From Ferrovibrio sp041906005 (lineage in GTDB: Bacteria > Pseudomonadota > Alphaproteobacteria > Ferrovibrionales > Ferrovibrionaceae), in the NCBI RefSeq assembly GCF_041906005.1, contig NZ_JAYRJY010000001.1, positions 1,860,001 to 1,924,000 on the forward strand: DNA of 64,000 bases, given 5' to 3'. Under the pieces are notes generated by a model. It did no database searches. It was not told the origin of the DNA and saw only the letters and a program-made list of their open reading frames with translations. Below, piece by piece: positions 9,739 to 17,827 of this stretch (within the stretch, counting starts at the first letter, position 1; each line of letters opens with the position of its first letter). The translations under genes and the position numbers were made by a program.

Positions 9739-10611
9739 ATGGTGGCGCAAGAGCATCTGGCCGATCTGGAGATTGCCGCCGATTACACCCATGCCCAGCC
9801 GCTGGAGCGCTACACGGCTGAGGATCATGCGGTATGGCGCAGCCTGTTTGCGCGCCAGGCTGGCCTGCTGCCCGGCCGGGCCTGCCCGGAATTCCTTGCT
9901 GGCCTGAAGGGGCTGGGCATGGCATCCGATGGCGTGCCGGATTTCGAACGCCTGTCCGATGTGCTCGACCGCGCCACCGGCTGGCGCATTGTCTGCGTGC
10001 CGGGTCTGGTGCCCGACGAGATCTTCTTTGGCCATCTGGCGCAACGGCGCTTCCCGGTCACCTGGTGGATCCGCCGGGCCGACCAGCTCGACTACATCCA
10101 GGAACCCGATGCCTTCCACGACATCTACGGCCATGTGCCGCTTTTGATGAACCCGGTTTTCGCCGATTACATGCAGGCCTATGGCGAGGGCGGGCTGAAG
10201 GCGGCAGGGCTGAACGCGCTGCATCGCCTGGCGCGGCTCTACTGGTACACCGTGGAATTCGGCCTGATCGAAACGCGCGAGGGCCCGCGCATCTATGGCG
10301 CGGGGATTCTATCGTCAAAAGGCGAAAGCGTGTTCTGCCTCGATTCAGCGGCGCCCAACCGCGTGCGCTTCGATCTGCTGCGGCTGATGCGCACGCGCTA
10401 CCGCATCGACACGTTCCAGAAAACCTATTTCGTGATCCGCAGCTTCGAGGACCTGTTCGCGGCCACACGGCCCGATTTCACGCCGCTTTACGCGGCGCTG
10501 GAAAACCAGCCCGATCTGGGCGCTGGCGATCTCGATGCCAAAGACATGGTGCTCACGCGGGGCACGCTCGATGTCGCCGAGGGCGGCTGGGGCGGGTCTG
10601 CGGATGTGTGA
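9739..10611 (+). CDS. phhA: Phenylalanine 4-monooxygenase
   Basis: 290 aa, the usual length of the single-domain bacterial enzyme. It converts phenylalanine to tyrosine with tetrahydropterin, O2 and non-haem iron. The 2-His-1-Glu iron site is visible: H127 and H132 in FHDIYGHVP and E173 in YWYTVEFGL. The start has AGGGAGG 5 nt upstream. It is divergent from an Lrp-family regulator. A REP-like palindrome follows the stop. Confidence 0.96.
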   Translation: MVAQEHLADLEIAADYTHAQPLERYTAEDHAVWRSLFARQAGLLPGRACPEFLAGLKGLGMASDGVPDFERLSDVLDRATGWRIVCVPGLVPDEIFFGHLAQRRFPVTWWIRRADQLDYIQEPDAFHDIYGHVPLLMNPVFADYMQAYGEGGLKAAGLNALHRLARLYWYTVEFGLIETREGPRIYGAGILSSKGESVFCLDSAAPNRVRFDLLRLMRTRYRIDTFQKTYFVIRSFEDLFAATRPDFTPLYAALENQPDLGAGDLDAKDMVLTRGTLDVAEGGWGGSADV

Positions 10612-10620
10612 GCGATAAGA

Positions 10621-10652
10621 CGTGGATGGCCGGCATGAAGCCGGCCATGACG
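10621..10652. repeat. REP-like palindrome (single copy)
   Basis: Nine-bp arms ATGGCCGGC / GCCGGCCAT with loop ATGAA, inside the frame CGTGG-A-[stem]-GACG. The flanks and layout are shared with elements at 42323-42416 and 63551-63636, although the stem sequences differ. It sits between two convergent genes. Confidence 0.7.
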
Positions 10653-10678
10653 ATCCTCAGGTCTTACTTCCGCCGGTC

Positions 10679-11053
10679 TTACTTCCGGCGTGCCTTGCGG
10701 GCGGCATAGCGCGCGTCGCGCGCCGCCTTCAGTTCGGCTTCGGATTTCACTTTGACATTGGCCTTGGCGGCGCGGGCGGCCTCCAGGGCTTCTGCTTCAG
10801 CCTGGGCCGCGGCTTCGGCGGCGGCCTTCGCGGCCGCGCGTTCAGCTGTTTTGCGCTCCGCTTCGGCTAGCCTGGCTGCCTTGCGCTCGGCCTCGGCGGC
10901 CTCGCGGCGGCGGCTGGCTTCCAGCCGGGCCGCCTGGCGGGCGGCGAATTCGGGGTCGTTGGCGGGGTTCAGGGCCCGCGCCTTGTCCAGCAGGGCCTTA
11001 CGCGCCGCTGCCGCCGTGCCGAGCCGTTCGGCAAAGCCGTCCTTATCCTTCAT
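10679..11053 (-). CDS. DUF6481-like alanine/arginine-rich coiled-coil protein
   Basis: 124 aa of very biased composition: A, E, R and K make up most of it, and nearly the whole chain is predicted helical or coiled coil (runs such as RREAAEAERKAARLAEAERK). The start MKDKDGFAERLGTAAAARKAL and the end AARDARYAARKARRK resemble the alphaproteobacterial DUF6481 family, of unknown function. A 15-bp imperfect tandem duplication (10661-10675 and 10676-10690) covers the stop codon. Confidence 0.75.
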   Translation of the reverse strand: MKDKDGFAERLGTAAAARKALLDKARALNPANDPEFAARQAARLEASRRREAAEAERKAARLAEAERKTAERAAAKAAAEAAAQAEAEALEAARAAKANVKVKSEAELKAARDARYAARKARRK

Positions 11054-11174
11054 GCATCACCTGGTTGTCGGTCGAAAAGGCCAGCCGTCCGGGGATGGAA
11101 TGCATCCGGGGCCCGCCGGCGGGCCATAGGCGCAGATGGCGGGGTGTTTGTCCAGCCGGCGGCCGCGATGCGGC

Positions 11175-11203
11175 TTGACCGGGCAAGCATTATGTACTAT
11201 ATA
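11175..11203 (+). promoter_or_regulatory. Candidate sigma70-type promoter with no gene behind it
   Basis: TTGACC (11175-11180), a 17-nt spacer and TATATA (11198-11203). The predicted start is near 11210 and leads into a stretch without a credible reading frame. It may drive a non-coding transcript. Seen by motif only. Confidence 0.4.
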
Positions 11204-11480
11204 TGTTCTCAAATTTCATGTGCCGCTGTCCGGTTAACCGAAACGGAAGCGAGTAGCGAATTTTGCCTGAAAAAAGCGGTCCGGATACCAAAATCGGCCC
11301 CGAAAGCATGGAACTCGACCGAAATCGGCGTAACCGGACTGAAAATCTGCCGTTCCAGCCCCGGAAAATGCCCTGAGGCACCGATTCCGGTCATTTTTGT
11401 CCGGCTTTGCTGCCTTGGAGGCTAAAAACAGTGCCGACAAGCGCCGGTAGGCATCGATAAACGGCAATTAGTAATCATAC
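11204..11480. other. Geneless stretch of lower GC
   Basis: Part of the 573-bp gap between the DUF6481 gene and the GST gene. Base composition is clearly lower in GC than the surroundings. The longest frame (rightward, 93 codons, 11144-11425) has no Shine-Dalgarno and un-coding-like composition. Short CCGAAA/CCGG-containing inverted pieces occur, for example around 11229-11243, but no clear hairpin terminator is seen. A remnant or a non-coding RNA are both possible. Confidence 0.35.
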
Positions 11481-11604
11481 GTCAAATGAACGCGAACGAG
11501 CAGTAACGAACTCAAACGAGCAGCAACGAACACAAACGAAGCGAAACGAACCCAAACGAACCGCAACGAACTCAAACGAAGCAGAATGAACCGGAATGAA
11601 CCCG
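11481..11604. repeat. Tandem 10-bp repeat array (about 12 units)
   Basis: Twelve consecutive units, each exactly 10 bp. The first four positions vary and the last six are conserved: consensus SNSN-AAYGAR, most often AACGAA. The conserved block never slips phase, so the same face of the helix carries AACGAA every turn. The plus strand of the array is very A-rich and nearly free of T. It starts 22 bp beyond the stop codon of the leftward GST gene. It has no spacer structure of the CRISPR kind. Confidence 0.9.
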
Positions 11605-11626
11605 AAGCGGGCTTTTCCGGTCCATT

Positions 11627-12247
11627 TCATTCCATAGGCACCATTACATGCCGGGCATAACCCGGGCGGGCGCTTAGCCGGGCATGCCAGGCGGCCAGGT
11701 GCGGCAGGTTGGGGCGGGTGATGGGGAAACCCAGCCAGCGCTGCACATGGCAGCCCAGCGGAATGTCGCCCATGGTCAGCCGGTCGCCGCCCAGGAAAGG
11801 CCGGCCGGCCAGATGGGTGTCGACCCGGGTCCAGAGTTCGGCCAGCCGGCTTTCGGCGGCGGTCATGGCATTCAGGTCGGCATTCACCGGGTCGCGCACA
11901 AAGCCCCAGAACAGCACCCGCATGGGTTCGCCCAGGGTGGTCGGCACCCAGTCCATCCAGCGATCGGCCTCTGAGCGCGCCACCGGGTTCTCGGGCCAGA
12001 GTGAGCCGGCCCCGTAGCGGGAGGCCAGATAACGCACGATGGCGTTGCTTTCCCAATGCAGGCTGCCATCGCTGTCCTGAACCGTCGGGATCAGGCCGTT
12101 GGGGTTCATGGCGCGATAGGCCGGCGAATCGAGGCCGCCAAACGGCCCGCCGGCGGGAATATGCTCATGGGCCAGCCCCAGTTCCTCGAGCGCCCACAGC
12201 ACCTTCTGCACGTTCACCGAGCTGCCGCGTCCCCAGATTTTCAGCAT
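11627..12247 (-). CDS. Glutathione S-transferase family protein
   Basis: 206 aa. The N-terminal thioredoxin-like domain begins MLKIWGRGSSVNVQKVLWAL and contains the cis-proline segment NGLIPTVQDSDG and ESNAIVRYLA, which binds the gamma-glutamyl part of glutathione. The helical C-terminal domain includes the N-capping motif LTMGDIPLGC. Start chosen at 12247; the longer frame adds 71 residues in the region divergent from fzlA. Substrate unknown. The 10-bp repeat array lies directly downstream and would be in the 3' untranslated region of this gene. Confidence 0.9.
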   Translation of the reverse strand: MLKIWGRGSSVNVQKVLWALEELGLAHEHIPAGGPFGGLDSPAYRAMNPNGLIPTVQDSDGSLHWESNAIVRYLASRYGAGSLWPENPVARSEADRWMDWVPTTLGEPMRVLFWGFVRDPVNADLNAMTAAESRLAELWTRVDTHLAGRPFLGGDRLTMGDIPLGCHVQRWLGFPITRPNLPHLAAWHARLSARPGYARHVMVPME

Positions 12248-12320
12248 GCCCTTGGCACCCCTTGCATTTTTCCGACCTGAATCTTTTTCAGCACTCCGAA
12301 TACGACTAAACTCCGCCCCC

Positions 12321-12989
12321 ATGCGCAAGCTGTACCATCTGTGGCTGTCGCCCCAGTCCCGCAAAGTCCGCGTCCTGCTCCGCGAGAAGGGGCTCGAATT
12401 CGACCTCGAGGTCGAGAAAGTGTGGGAGCGCCGGCCGGAATTCCTGGCCATGGACCCCACCGGCGAGGGCCCCGTGCTGGTCGAGCATGACGGCCGCGTG
12501 CTGGCCGAAAGCCAGGCGATCTGCGAATACCTCGACGAGGTCTACCCCAACAAGATGCTGATCGGCTTCGATCCGCCGTCGCGCGCCGAGACGCGCCGGC
12601 TGGTGTCGTGGTGGGACCACAAATTCGGTCGCGAGGTTTCCGAGCCGCTGGTGTTCGAGAAGGTGATGAAGCGCTTCCTCGGCATGGGCCATCCCGAATC
12701 CGCCGTGATCCGCATCGCGCACAGCAACCTGAAGATCCACCTCGACTACATCGGCTGGCTCACCGAGCGGCGCAACTGGCTGGCCGGCGAGGATTTCAGC
12801 CTGGCCGACATCGCCGCCGCCGCGCATCTGAGCTGCGTCGACTATCTGGGCGACATTCCGTGGGACGATTATGCCGGTGCCAAGGACTGGTATGCCCGCG
12901 TGAAGTCGCGGCCCAGCTTCCGTCCGCTGCTGGCCGACCACATCCCCGGCCTGCCGCCGCCCCGGCATTACGCCGATCTGGATTTCTAA
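12321..12989 (+). CDS. fzlA: FzlA-type GST-like cell division protein
   Basis: 222 aa with a GST fold: MRKLYHLWLSPQSRKVRVLL and ESQAICEYLDEVYP in the thioredoxin-like half, WLAGEDFSLADIAAAAHLSC in the helical half. The motif VEKVWERRPEFLAMDPTGEG and the C-terminal tail ending PPPRHYADLDF fit FzlA, the alphaproteobacterial GST homologue that binds FtsZ filaments and links them to septal wall synthesis. FzlA proteins lack GST catalytic activity. It starts an apparent operon with ridA and queG. Assignment rests on remembered family features; a generic GST is the alternative. Confidence 0.75.
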   Translation: MRKLYHLWLSPQSRKVRVLLREKGLEFDLEVEKVWERRPEFLAMDPTGEGPVLVEHDGRVLAESQAICEYLDEVYPNKMLIGFDPPSRAETRRLVSWWDHKFGREVSEPLVFEKVMKRFLGMGHPESAVIRIAHSNLKIHLDYIGWLTERRNWLAGEDFSLADIAAAAHLSCVDYLGDIPWDDYAGAKDWYARVKSRPSFRPLLADHIPGLPPPRHYADLDF

Positions 12990-13026
12990 AAACCCGAACC
13001 GCAGAAACCAACAAGGAGCGTTCCCC

Positions 13027-13380
13027 ATGTCCATCCGCCGCATCGATGTCGGCCCCCGCATGAGCCAGGCCGTGGTGCATGGCAAGACGGTCTACCTCGC
13101 CGGCCAGGTCGCCGCCGATCCCAAGGCCGATGTCACCGGCCAGACCGAGCAGATCCTTGCGCAGATCGACAAGCTGCTGGCCCAGGCCGGCACCGACAAG
13201 ACGCGCATCCTCTCGGCCAATGTCTGGGTGGCCGACATCAAGACCTTCGCCGACATGAACAAGGCCTGGGATGCCTGGGTGCCGAAGGGCAACACGCCGG
13301 CCCGCGCCACCACCGAGGCCAAGCTGGCCGCGCCGGAATACCGCGTCGAGATCGCCTGTATCGCCGCCCTGCCGGACTGA
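13027..13380 (+). CDS. RidA family protein (Rid/YjgF/UK114)
   Basis: 117 aa. Typical marks are the N-terminal SQAVVHGKTVYLAGQVA, the ANVWVADIKTFADMNKAWDAW strand-helix, and PARATTEAKLAAPEYRVEI, whose first arginine is the conserved active-site arginine of enamine/imine deaminases. RidA proteins are trimeric and hydrolyse reactive imines made by PLP enzymes. There is a strong Shine-Dalgarno (AAGGAG) about 10 nt upstream. It lies between fzlA and queG with short gaps. Confidence 0.92.
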   Translation: MSIRRIDVGPRMSQAVVHGKTVYLAGQVAADPKADVTGQTEQILAQIDKLLAQAGTDKTRILSANVWVADIKTFADMNKAWDAWVPKGNTPARATTEAKLAAPEYRVEIACIAALPD

Positions 13381-13386
13381 GCCGCG

Positions 13387-14499
13387 ATGTCGGTGAGGGA
13401 GCGCATCCGGGCGCGCGCCCTCGCGGAAGGATTCGATGCGGTCGGTTTCACCACCACCGACCGCATCGGCCCGGACCTGGCCGAAAAACTCGATGCCTTC
13501 ATGGCGCTCAAACGTCATGGCGAGATGGCCTGGCTGGAAGAGAAGGCCGAGCGCCGCCGCCATCCGAACGCGTTGTGGTCCGAGGCGAAAAGCATCATCG
13601 CCCTGGGGCTGAATTACGGTCCCGACGACAATCCCCTCGACGTGCTGGCGCAGCGCGAGCGCGCCGCCATTTCGGTCTACGCCCAGGGTCGCGACTATCA
13701 CCTGGTGGTCAAGAAAAAGCTGAAAAGCCTGGCCGGCTGGATGCATCGCGAATGGGGCGACGACGTGAAGGTCTTCGTCGATACCGCGCCGCTGATGGAA
13801 AAGCCCCTGAGTGCTGCCGCCGGCATCGGCTGGCAGGGCAAACATACCAATCTGGTGTCGCGCGACTTCGGCTCCTGGCTGTTTCTGGGCATCATTCTGA
13901 CCACGCTGGAGATCGAACCGGAGCAGGCGGAAACCGACCATTGCGGGTCCTGTTCGAACTGCCTCGATGTGTGTCCCACCAAGGCCTTTCCGGCGCCCTA
14001 CCAGCTTGATGCGCGACGCTGCATCTCCTACCTCACCATCGAATATGGCGGCATCATCCCGCATGAATTCCGCAAGCCCATGGGCAACCGCATCTATGGC
14101 TGCGACGATTGCCTGGCGGTCTGCCCATGGAACAAGTTCGCATCCGCCGCGCGCGAGGCAACATTGCAGGCAAGGCCGGAGCTGACCGCGCCCTTGCTGC
14201 TGGAGCTGGCTGCGCTGGACGACACGGCATTCCGTGAGCGTTTCAGCACCAACCCGGTGAAGCGGATCGGCCGTGACCGCTTCGTGCGCAATGTCTGCAT
14301 CGCGCTGGGCAACAGCAATGATGCCGCCGCAATTCCGATGCTGGAGAAACTCAGCACCGATCCGGCGGCACCGGTGCGCGCCCATGCCGTCTGGGCGCTA
14401 AGGCAATTGATGCCGGTGGACGAGTTCGCGCACTTCGCCGCTTCGCGGGAAAAGGCCGAATCCGATCCCGCGGTGCGCGCCGAGTTCAGTCCGACTTAA
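13387..14499 (+). CDS. queG: Epoxyqueuosine reductase
   Basis: 370 aa. It performs the last step of queuosine tRNA modification, reducing epoxyqueuosine with cobalamin and two 4Fe-4S clusters. Visible: the cluster cysteines C186, C189, C192 and C196 (CGSCSNCLDVCP), the second set C239, C242 and C246 (CDDCLAVCP), the likely catalytic D132 in VFVDTAPLMEK, and a C-terminal HEAT-like repeat end. It starts 6 bp after ridA. Its 3' end overlaps the convergent TPR gene by 14 bp. Confidence 0.96.
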   Translation: MSVRERIRARALAEGFDAVGFTTTDRIGPDLAEKLDAFMALKRHGEMAWLEEKAERRRHPNALWSEAKSIIALGLNYGPDDNPLDVLAQRERAAISVYAQGRDYHLVVKKKLKSLAGWMHREWGDDVKVFVDTAPLMEKPLSAAAGIGWQGKHTNLVSRDFGSWLFLGIILTTLEIEPEQAETDHCGSCSNCLDVCPTKAFPAPYQLDARRCISYLTIEYGGIIPHEFRKPMGNRIYGCDDCLAVCPWNKFASAAREATLQARPELTAPLLLELAALDDTAFRERFSTNPVKRIGRDRFVRNVCIALGNSNDAAAIPMLEKLSTDPAAPVRAHAVWALRQLMPVDEFAHFAASREKAESDPAVRAEFSPT

Positions 14500-15313
14500 C
14501 GTCCATTTTCTCGATATACAGTCCGGCCGAGATGGCGGCGGCGCTGTCAGGTGCGATCAGTCGCACCTGGATCAGGTCGGCCCGTGCGGCTTTCTTGTCG
14601 CCCGCCTCAAAGCGCAGGATGCCGCGTTCCAGCAAAGCCTCGGGCAGGCGCGGATTGAGTGCCAGCGCGGTTTCGGTATCTTCCAGCGCGCCCTTGGGGT
14701 CGCCGGTCTGCCGTCGTGCCGAAGCACGCAGGGCCAGGGCATCCTCGCGCGTCGGATCGAGACCCAGCACGCGGTCGAGATCCACGCGCGCGGCCTGATA
14801 GTCGCCCAGGGCCGCCAGGCTGAGCGCGCGGTCGATCAGCAGATCGGGCGTGTCGGGCACCGCCTTCAGCGCGATATCCAGAAGCTGTTTCGCGCGCTGC
14901 GGCTGTTCGGCCAACAGCCAGGCATTGGCCGCCTGGTCGAGCAGCGCGACGGTCAGGTGGGGCGCCTGTTTCTCGGCCAGCGGCAGCAACTGCTCGATCC
15001 GGTCGGCGGCATCGGCGTAATGCTTCATTTCCACCAGCGCCAGGGCCGCGCAATGGGCCGCCGGCAGGCCGCCGCCGGTGGCCTGCCAGAGCTGGGCTTG
15101 GGCGAAGCCTTCCTCGGGATTCTTGCGCATCAACGCCAGGCAATCCTCGTAGGCGGCATCTTCCAGCACGCGCGACTGCGGTTGGGCTGGTGCCGGCGTC
15201 TGAGCCGGAGCAGCTGCCTTCTGCGGCGTCTGTGCCGCAGGCAGAGCGGCGGCAAAAAACAGCGCGGCACTGGCGCCGCACAGCGCAGGCACTATCTTGG
15301 CGAAGGATGTCAT
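14486..15313 (-). CDS. Exported tetratricopeptide-repeat protein
   Basis: 275 aa. An N-terminal signal peptide (IVPALCGASAALFFAAALPAA) precedes a proline/alanine/glutamine linker and about five TPR units (for example DLDRVLGLDPTREDALALRA and DTETALALNPRLPEALLERG). It is probably periplasmic and a scaffold for protein contacts. Start chosen at 15313, where the signal peptide begins; the longer frame adds 51 residues. It is divergent from the SDR gene, with 64 bp between starts. Confidence 0.85.
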   Translation of the reverse strand: MTSFAKIVPALCGASAALFFAAALPAAQTPQKAAAPAQTPAPAQPQSRVLEDAAYEDCLALMRKNPEEGFAQAQLWQATGGGLPAAHCAALALVEMKHYADAADRIEQLLPLAEKQAPHLTVALLDQAANAWLLAEQPQRAKQLLDIALKAVPDTPDLLIDRALSLAALGDYQAARVDLDRVLGLDPTREDALALRASARRQTGDPKGALEDTETALALNPRLPEALLERGILRFEAGDKKAARADLIQVRLIAPDSAAAISAGLYIEKMDVKSD

Positions 15314-15377
15314 GGTGCCGGAGAGTGGCCGGCCGTCATGGCAAAAGCAAGGCATGCGGCGAAAAGGCAGAGCGTGA

Positions 15378-16247
15378 ATGAGCGTATTGTTCTGTTTCGG
15401 TCTGGGATTCAGCGCGAAGGTGCTGGCGGCAAGGCTGAAGGCGCAGGGCTGGGGTATTGTCGGCACCAGCCGCAGCCTGGAGAAGGCCGCGGCTCTGGCG
15501 GCGCTGGGTTATGACAGCCACGTCTTCGATGGCAGGGCGCCGTTGAGCGATCCCTCGGTGCTGGGGCCCGCCACACATATGCTGATCTCGGTGCCGGCCG
15601 AAGAACAGGCCGATGCGGTGCTGCGCTGGCATGCAGCCGATATCGCCAAACTGAAAAACCTCAAATGGCTTGGTTATCTCTCCACCACGGGCGTCTATGG
15701 CGATCGTGATGGTGATTGGGTGGACGAACAAAGCGACCTGCGCCCGACCCAGGCGCGCAGCATGCGGCGCGCCGAAGCCGAGGCCGGCTGGCTGAAGCTG
15801 CAGGCCGAGCAGGGCGTGCCGGTGCATGTGTTTCGCCTGGCCGGCATCTACGGGCCGGGCCGCAACCAGCTGGAAGGCGTGAAACGCGGCACGGCGCACC
15901 GCATCGTCAAGCCGGGGCAGGTCTTCTGCCGCATCCATGTGGAGGATATCGCGCAGGTGCTGCAGGCCTCGATGGCAAAGCCCAATCCCGGTGCAGTATA
16001 TAATGTCGCCGACGACGAGCCGGCGCCGCCGCAGGATGTAGTGCAGTATGCCGCCGAGTTGCTGAACCTGCCGGTGCCGCCGGCCATTCCGTTTGATGCG
16101 GCGCAGCTGTCGCCGATGCAGGCCAGCTTCTATGCCGACAGCCGCCGCGTGCGGAATGACAGGATCAAGGACGAACTGGGCGTGACGCTGAAATACCCGA
16201 GCTACCGCGAAGGTCTGAAGGCGCTGCTGCCGACCCTCAAGGCGTAA
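15378..16247 (+). CDS. NAD(P)-binding SDR-type protein
   Basis: 289 aa. An atypical extended SDR: a degenerate nucleotide-binding start (LFCFGLGFSAKVLAARL, GTSRS), LGYLSTTGVYGD in place of the catalytic segment, and FRLAGIYGPGRNQLE. It resembles the YeeZ/YeeY-linked epimerase-like proteins, whose substrate is not known. The YxxxK catalytic pair is not intact, so an epimerase activity should not be assumed. It overlaps the convergent hydrolase by 11 bp. Confidence 0.82.
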   Translation: MSVLFCFGLGFSAKVLAARLKAQGWGIVGTSRSLEKAAALAALGYDSHVFDGRAPLSDPSVLGPATHMLISVPAEEQADAVLRWHAADIAKLKNLKWLGYLSTTGVYGDRDGDWVDEQSDLRPTQARSMRRAEAEAGWLKLQAEQGVPVHVFRLAGIYGPGRNQLEGVKRGTAHRIVKPGQVFCRIHVEDIAQVLQASMAKPNPGAVYNVADDEPAPPQDVVQYAAELLNLPVPPAIPFDAAQLSPMQASFYADSRRVRNDRIKDELGVTLKYPSYREGLKALLPTLKA

Positions 16248-16998
16248 GGCTCCACACCGTTTCGATCAGCAGGTCGATATCCTGCGGGCGCGAGAGGCGA
16301 TGGTCGCCGTCCTTGAGCAGCGTGAGGCGGGTGTCGTTGCCGCGGAAGGCCTCGATGGTTTTCACGGCATGCTGGTAGGGTACATCGGGGTCCTGCATGC
16401 CCTGTAGGATGCGCACCGGCTTATCGAAGGCGATACCGGCATTCAGGATGCAGTGGTCACGGCCCTCGGTGATCAGTTTGAGCGTATATTCATAGGGCTG
16501 GTCGGAATACTGCGAAGGCTCGCGCAGGATGCCGTCGCGCAGCAGGATGGCGCGCTGCGCTTCGGCCATCTGCGCCCACATCAGGTCCTCGGTGAAATCG
16601 AGCGCCGGCGCGATCAGCACCAGGCCGGCGACTTTCTCTGGCAGCGCCAGCGCCGCCAGGGCGGCGAGCCAGCCGCCCATGCTGGAGCCGACCACGATCT
16701 GCGGGCCATCGCCGCAGACCTCGCGCAACACGGCCAGCGTGTCGTCCTTCCAGCGCCCGATGCTGCCGTCGAGGAAGTTGCCGTCCGACTGGCCATGGCC
16801 GAAATAATCGAAGCGCACGAAGCCGGTGCCGCGCTGCCGGGCCGCCGCTTCCAGCGCCAGCGCCTTGCTGCCCGTCATGTCGGATCTGAAGCCGCCGCAG
16901 AACAGCACACCGGGCTGGCGGCCGGCGGTCCGGGCTGGTGAGGCGCAATAGGCGATGCGGGTGCCGTCGGGCCGGATGAGGAATTGCGTTTCGGTCAT
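16237..16998 (-). CDS. Alpha/beta hydrolase
   Basis: 253 aa. The nucleophile elbow is GSSMGG with S106. The acid is probably in LQGMQDPDVPY and the histidine in LLKDGDHRLSRPQD. The oxyanion region is FCGGFRSDMTGSKA. The overall pattern resembles ABHD10-type thioesterases/carboxylesterases, so a thioester or ester substrate is likely. It ends a possible leftward operon with the two DUF2927 genes upstream. Confidence 0.88.
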   Translation of the reverse strand: MTETQFLIRPDGTRIAYCASPARTAGRQPGVLFCGGFRSDMTGSKALALEAAARQRGTGFVRFDYFGHGQSDGNFLDGSIGRWKDDTLAVLREVCGDGPQIVVGSSMGGWLAALAALALPEKVAGLVLIAPALDFTEDLMWAQMAEAQRAILLRDGILREPSQYSDQPYEYTLKLITEGRDHCILNAGIAFDKPVRILQGMQDPDVPYQHAVKTIEAFRGNDTRLTLLKDGDHRLSRPQDIDLLIETVWSLTP

Positions 16999-17010
16999 GC
17001 CGCCTATTTA

Positions 17011-17037
17011 GCGGCCTGGGCGACCGGTTTCCATGCC
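17011..17037. repeat. 27-bp direct repeat, copy A
   Basis: Read leftward, the segment spells the last codons (AWKPVAQAAK, stop) of the DUF2927-Sel1 protein encoded upstream at 17828-19102. It follows immediately on the stop of the gene at 17037. It differs from copy B at 17835-17861 by one base. The two copies flank the shorter DUF2927 gene. Confidence 0.85.
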
Positions 17038-17813
17038 TAATGCTGTTTCAGCCGGGCGGCCAGTTTTTCGATATAGGCCGGAAAGCCCGGGCGCGGCTGG
17101 TCGGGATAGGCTGCGTGCCGCAGCTCCGCCATGATCTCGTGCGCCTGGTACAGGGCGGGCCAGCGCTGCAGGCCCGGCTTCATGCGCTCATCGTAGAGGG
17201 TGCGCAACAGCAGTTCGTCGGCCTCCGTCATATCCTGCAGTCCGATATTGCCGTAACTCAGGATAGAGTAGGTGGTGTGCGAATGGCCGCGAAATCCGAA
17301 GCCGTGCATCAGTTCATGCACGATGCAGTATTCCGGCGTGATCTGCTGCGTTTGCCCATAGAAGGCATTCGGCATATTGATGTTGAGATGCAGGGTAACC
17401 TTGGTCATATGGCCATTGTTATCGGCCATCGGCACGGCATAGCAGAAAGGTCTGGAGGCCGAAGGCAGCCCGAACGCCTCCACATTGCTGAAGACGAGAG
17501 CGAAATTGGCCGCCGATACATGCGGCACCCTATAGGCTTCGACACCGGCCATCGCCGCCATGCGCAGGAGGGCCGCTTCGGCATAGGCCAACCGTGCGGC
17601 GTCTTCGGTGCGCCCGTCTGTTGCATAACGGATCGGCCCTGCCCATTTCATGACGAATCCGCGCGCCAGGGCTGCTTCATCAAACGCGCGGACCAGCTGG
17701 TCGTGGCTCTGCAGCGTAGGCTTCCAGTCGCGGCCGCCACAGGCGGAGAGCAGGATGGCGCAGGCCAGGACGGCGCAGGCCCGGGCGGCGCGGCTATCCA
17801 GCCAGCCGGGCAT
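17037..17813 (-). CDS. DUF2927 lipoprotein, putative zinc metalloprotease
   Basis: 258 aa. A lipoprotein signal ends in LLSAC. The DUF2927 core has HELMHGFGFRGH, which fits the HExxHxxGxxH zinc motif of metzincin-type proteases, followed by SILSYGN as a possible Met-turn position. It lacks the C-terminal Sel1 repeats of its upstream paralogue. A GTG at 17831 overlapping the upstream stop (GTGA) is an alternative start suggesting translational coupling. Protease activity is inferred from the motif only. The gene is framed by a 27-bp repeat. Confidence 0.8.
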   Translation of the reverse strand: MPGWLDSRAARACAVLACAILLSACGGRDWKPTLQSHDQLVRAFDEAALARGFVMKWAGPIRYATDGRTEDAARLAYAEAALLRMAAMAGVEAYRVPHVSAANFALVFSNVEAFGLPSASRPFCYAVPMADNNGHMTKVTLHLNINMPNAFYGQTQQITPEYCIVHELMHGFGFRGHSHTTYSILSYGNIGLQDMTEADELLLRTLYDERMKPGLQRWPALYQAHEIMAELRHAAYPDQPRPGFPAYIEKLAARLKQH

Positions 17814-17827
17814 AACGGCGTTGCCGT

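Noticed and set aside
11144..11425. 93-codon frame in the geneless gap
   Set aside because: No Shine-Dalgarno, unlike coding composition and no recognisable fold; more likely chance.
11481..11604. CRISPR array
   Set aside because: The repeat unit is 10 bp with no spacers, and no cas genes are in the window.
12796..14385. 529-codon minus-strand frame across ridA and queG
   Set aside because: Antisense shadow; it would overlap three real genes and has no family features.
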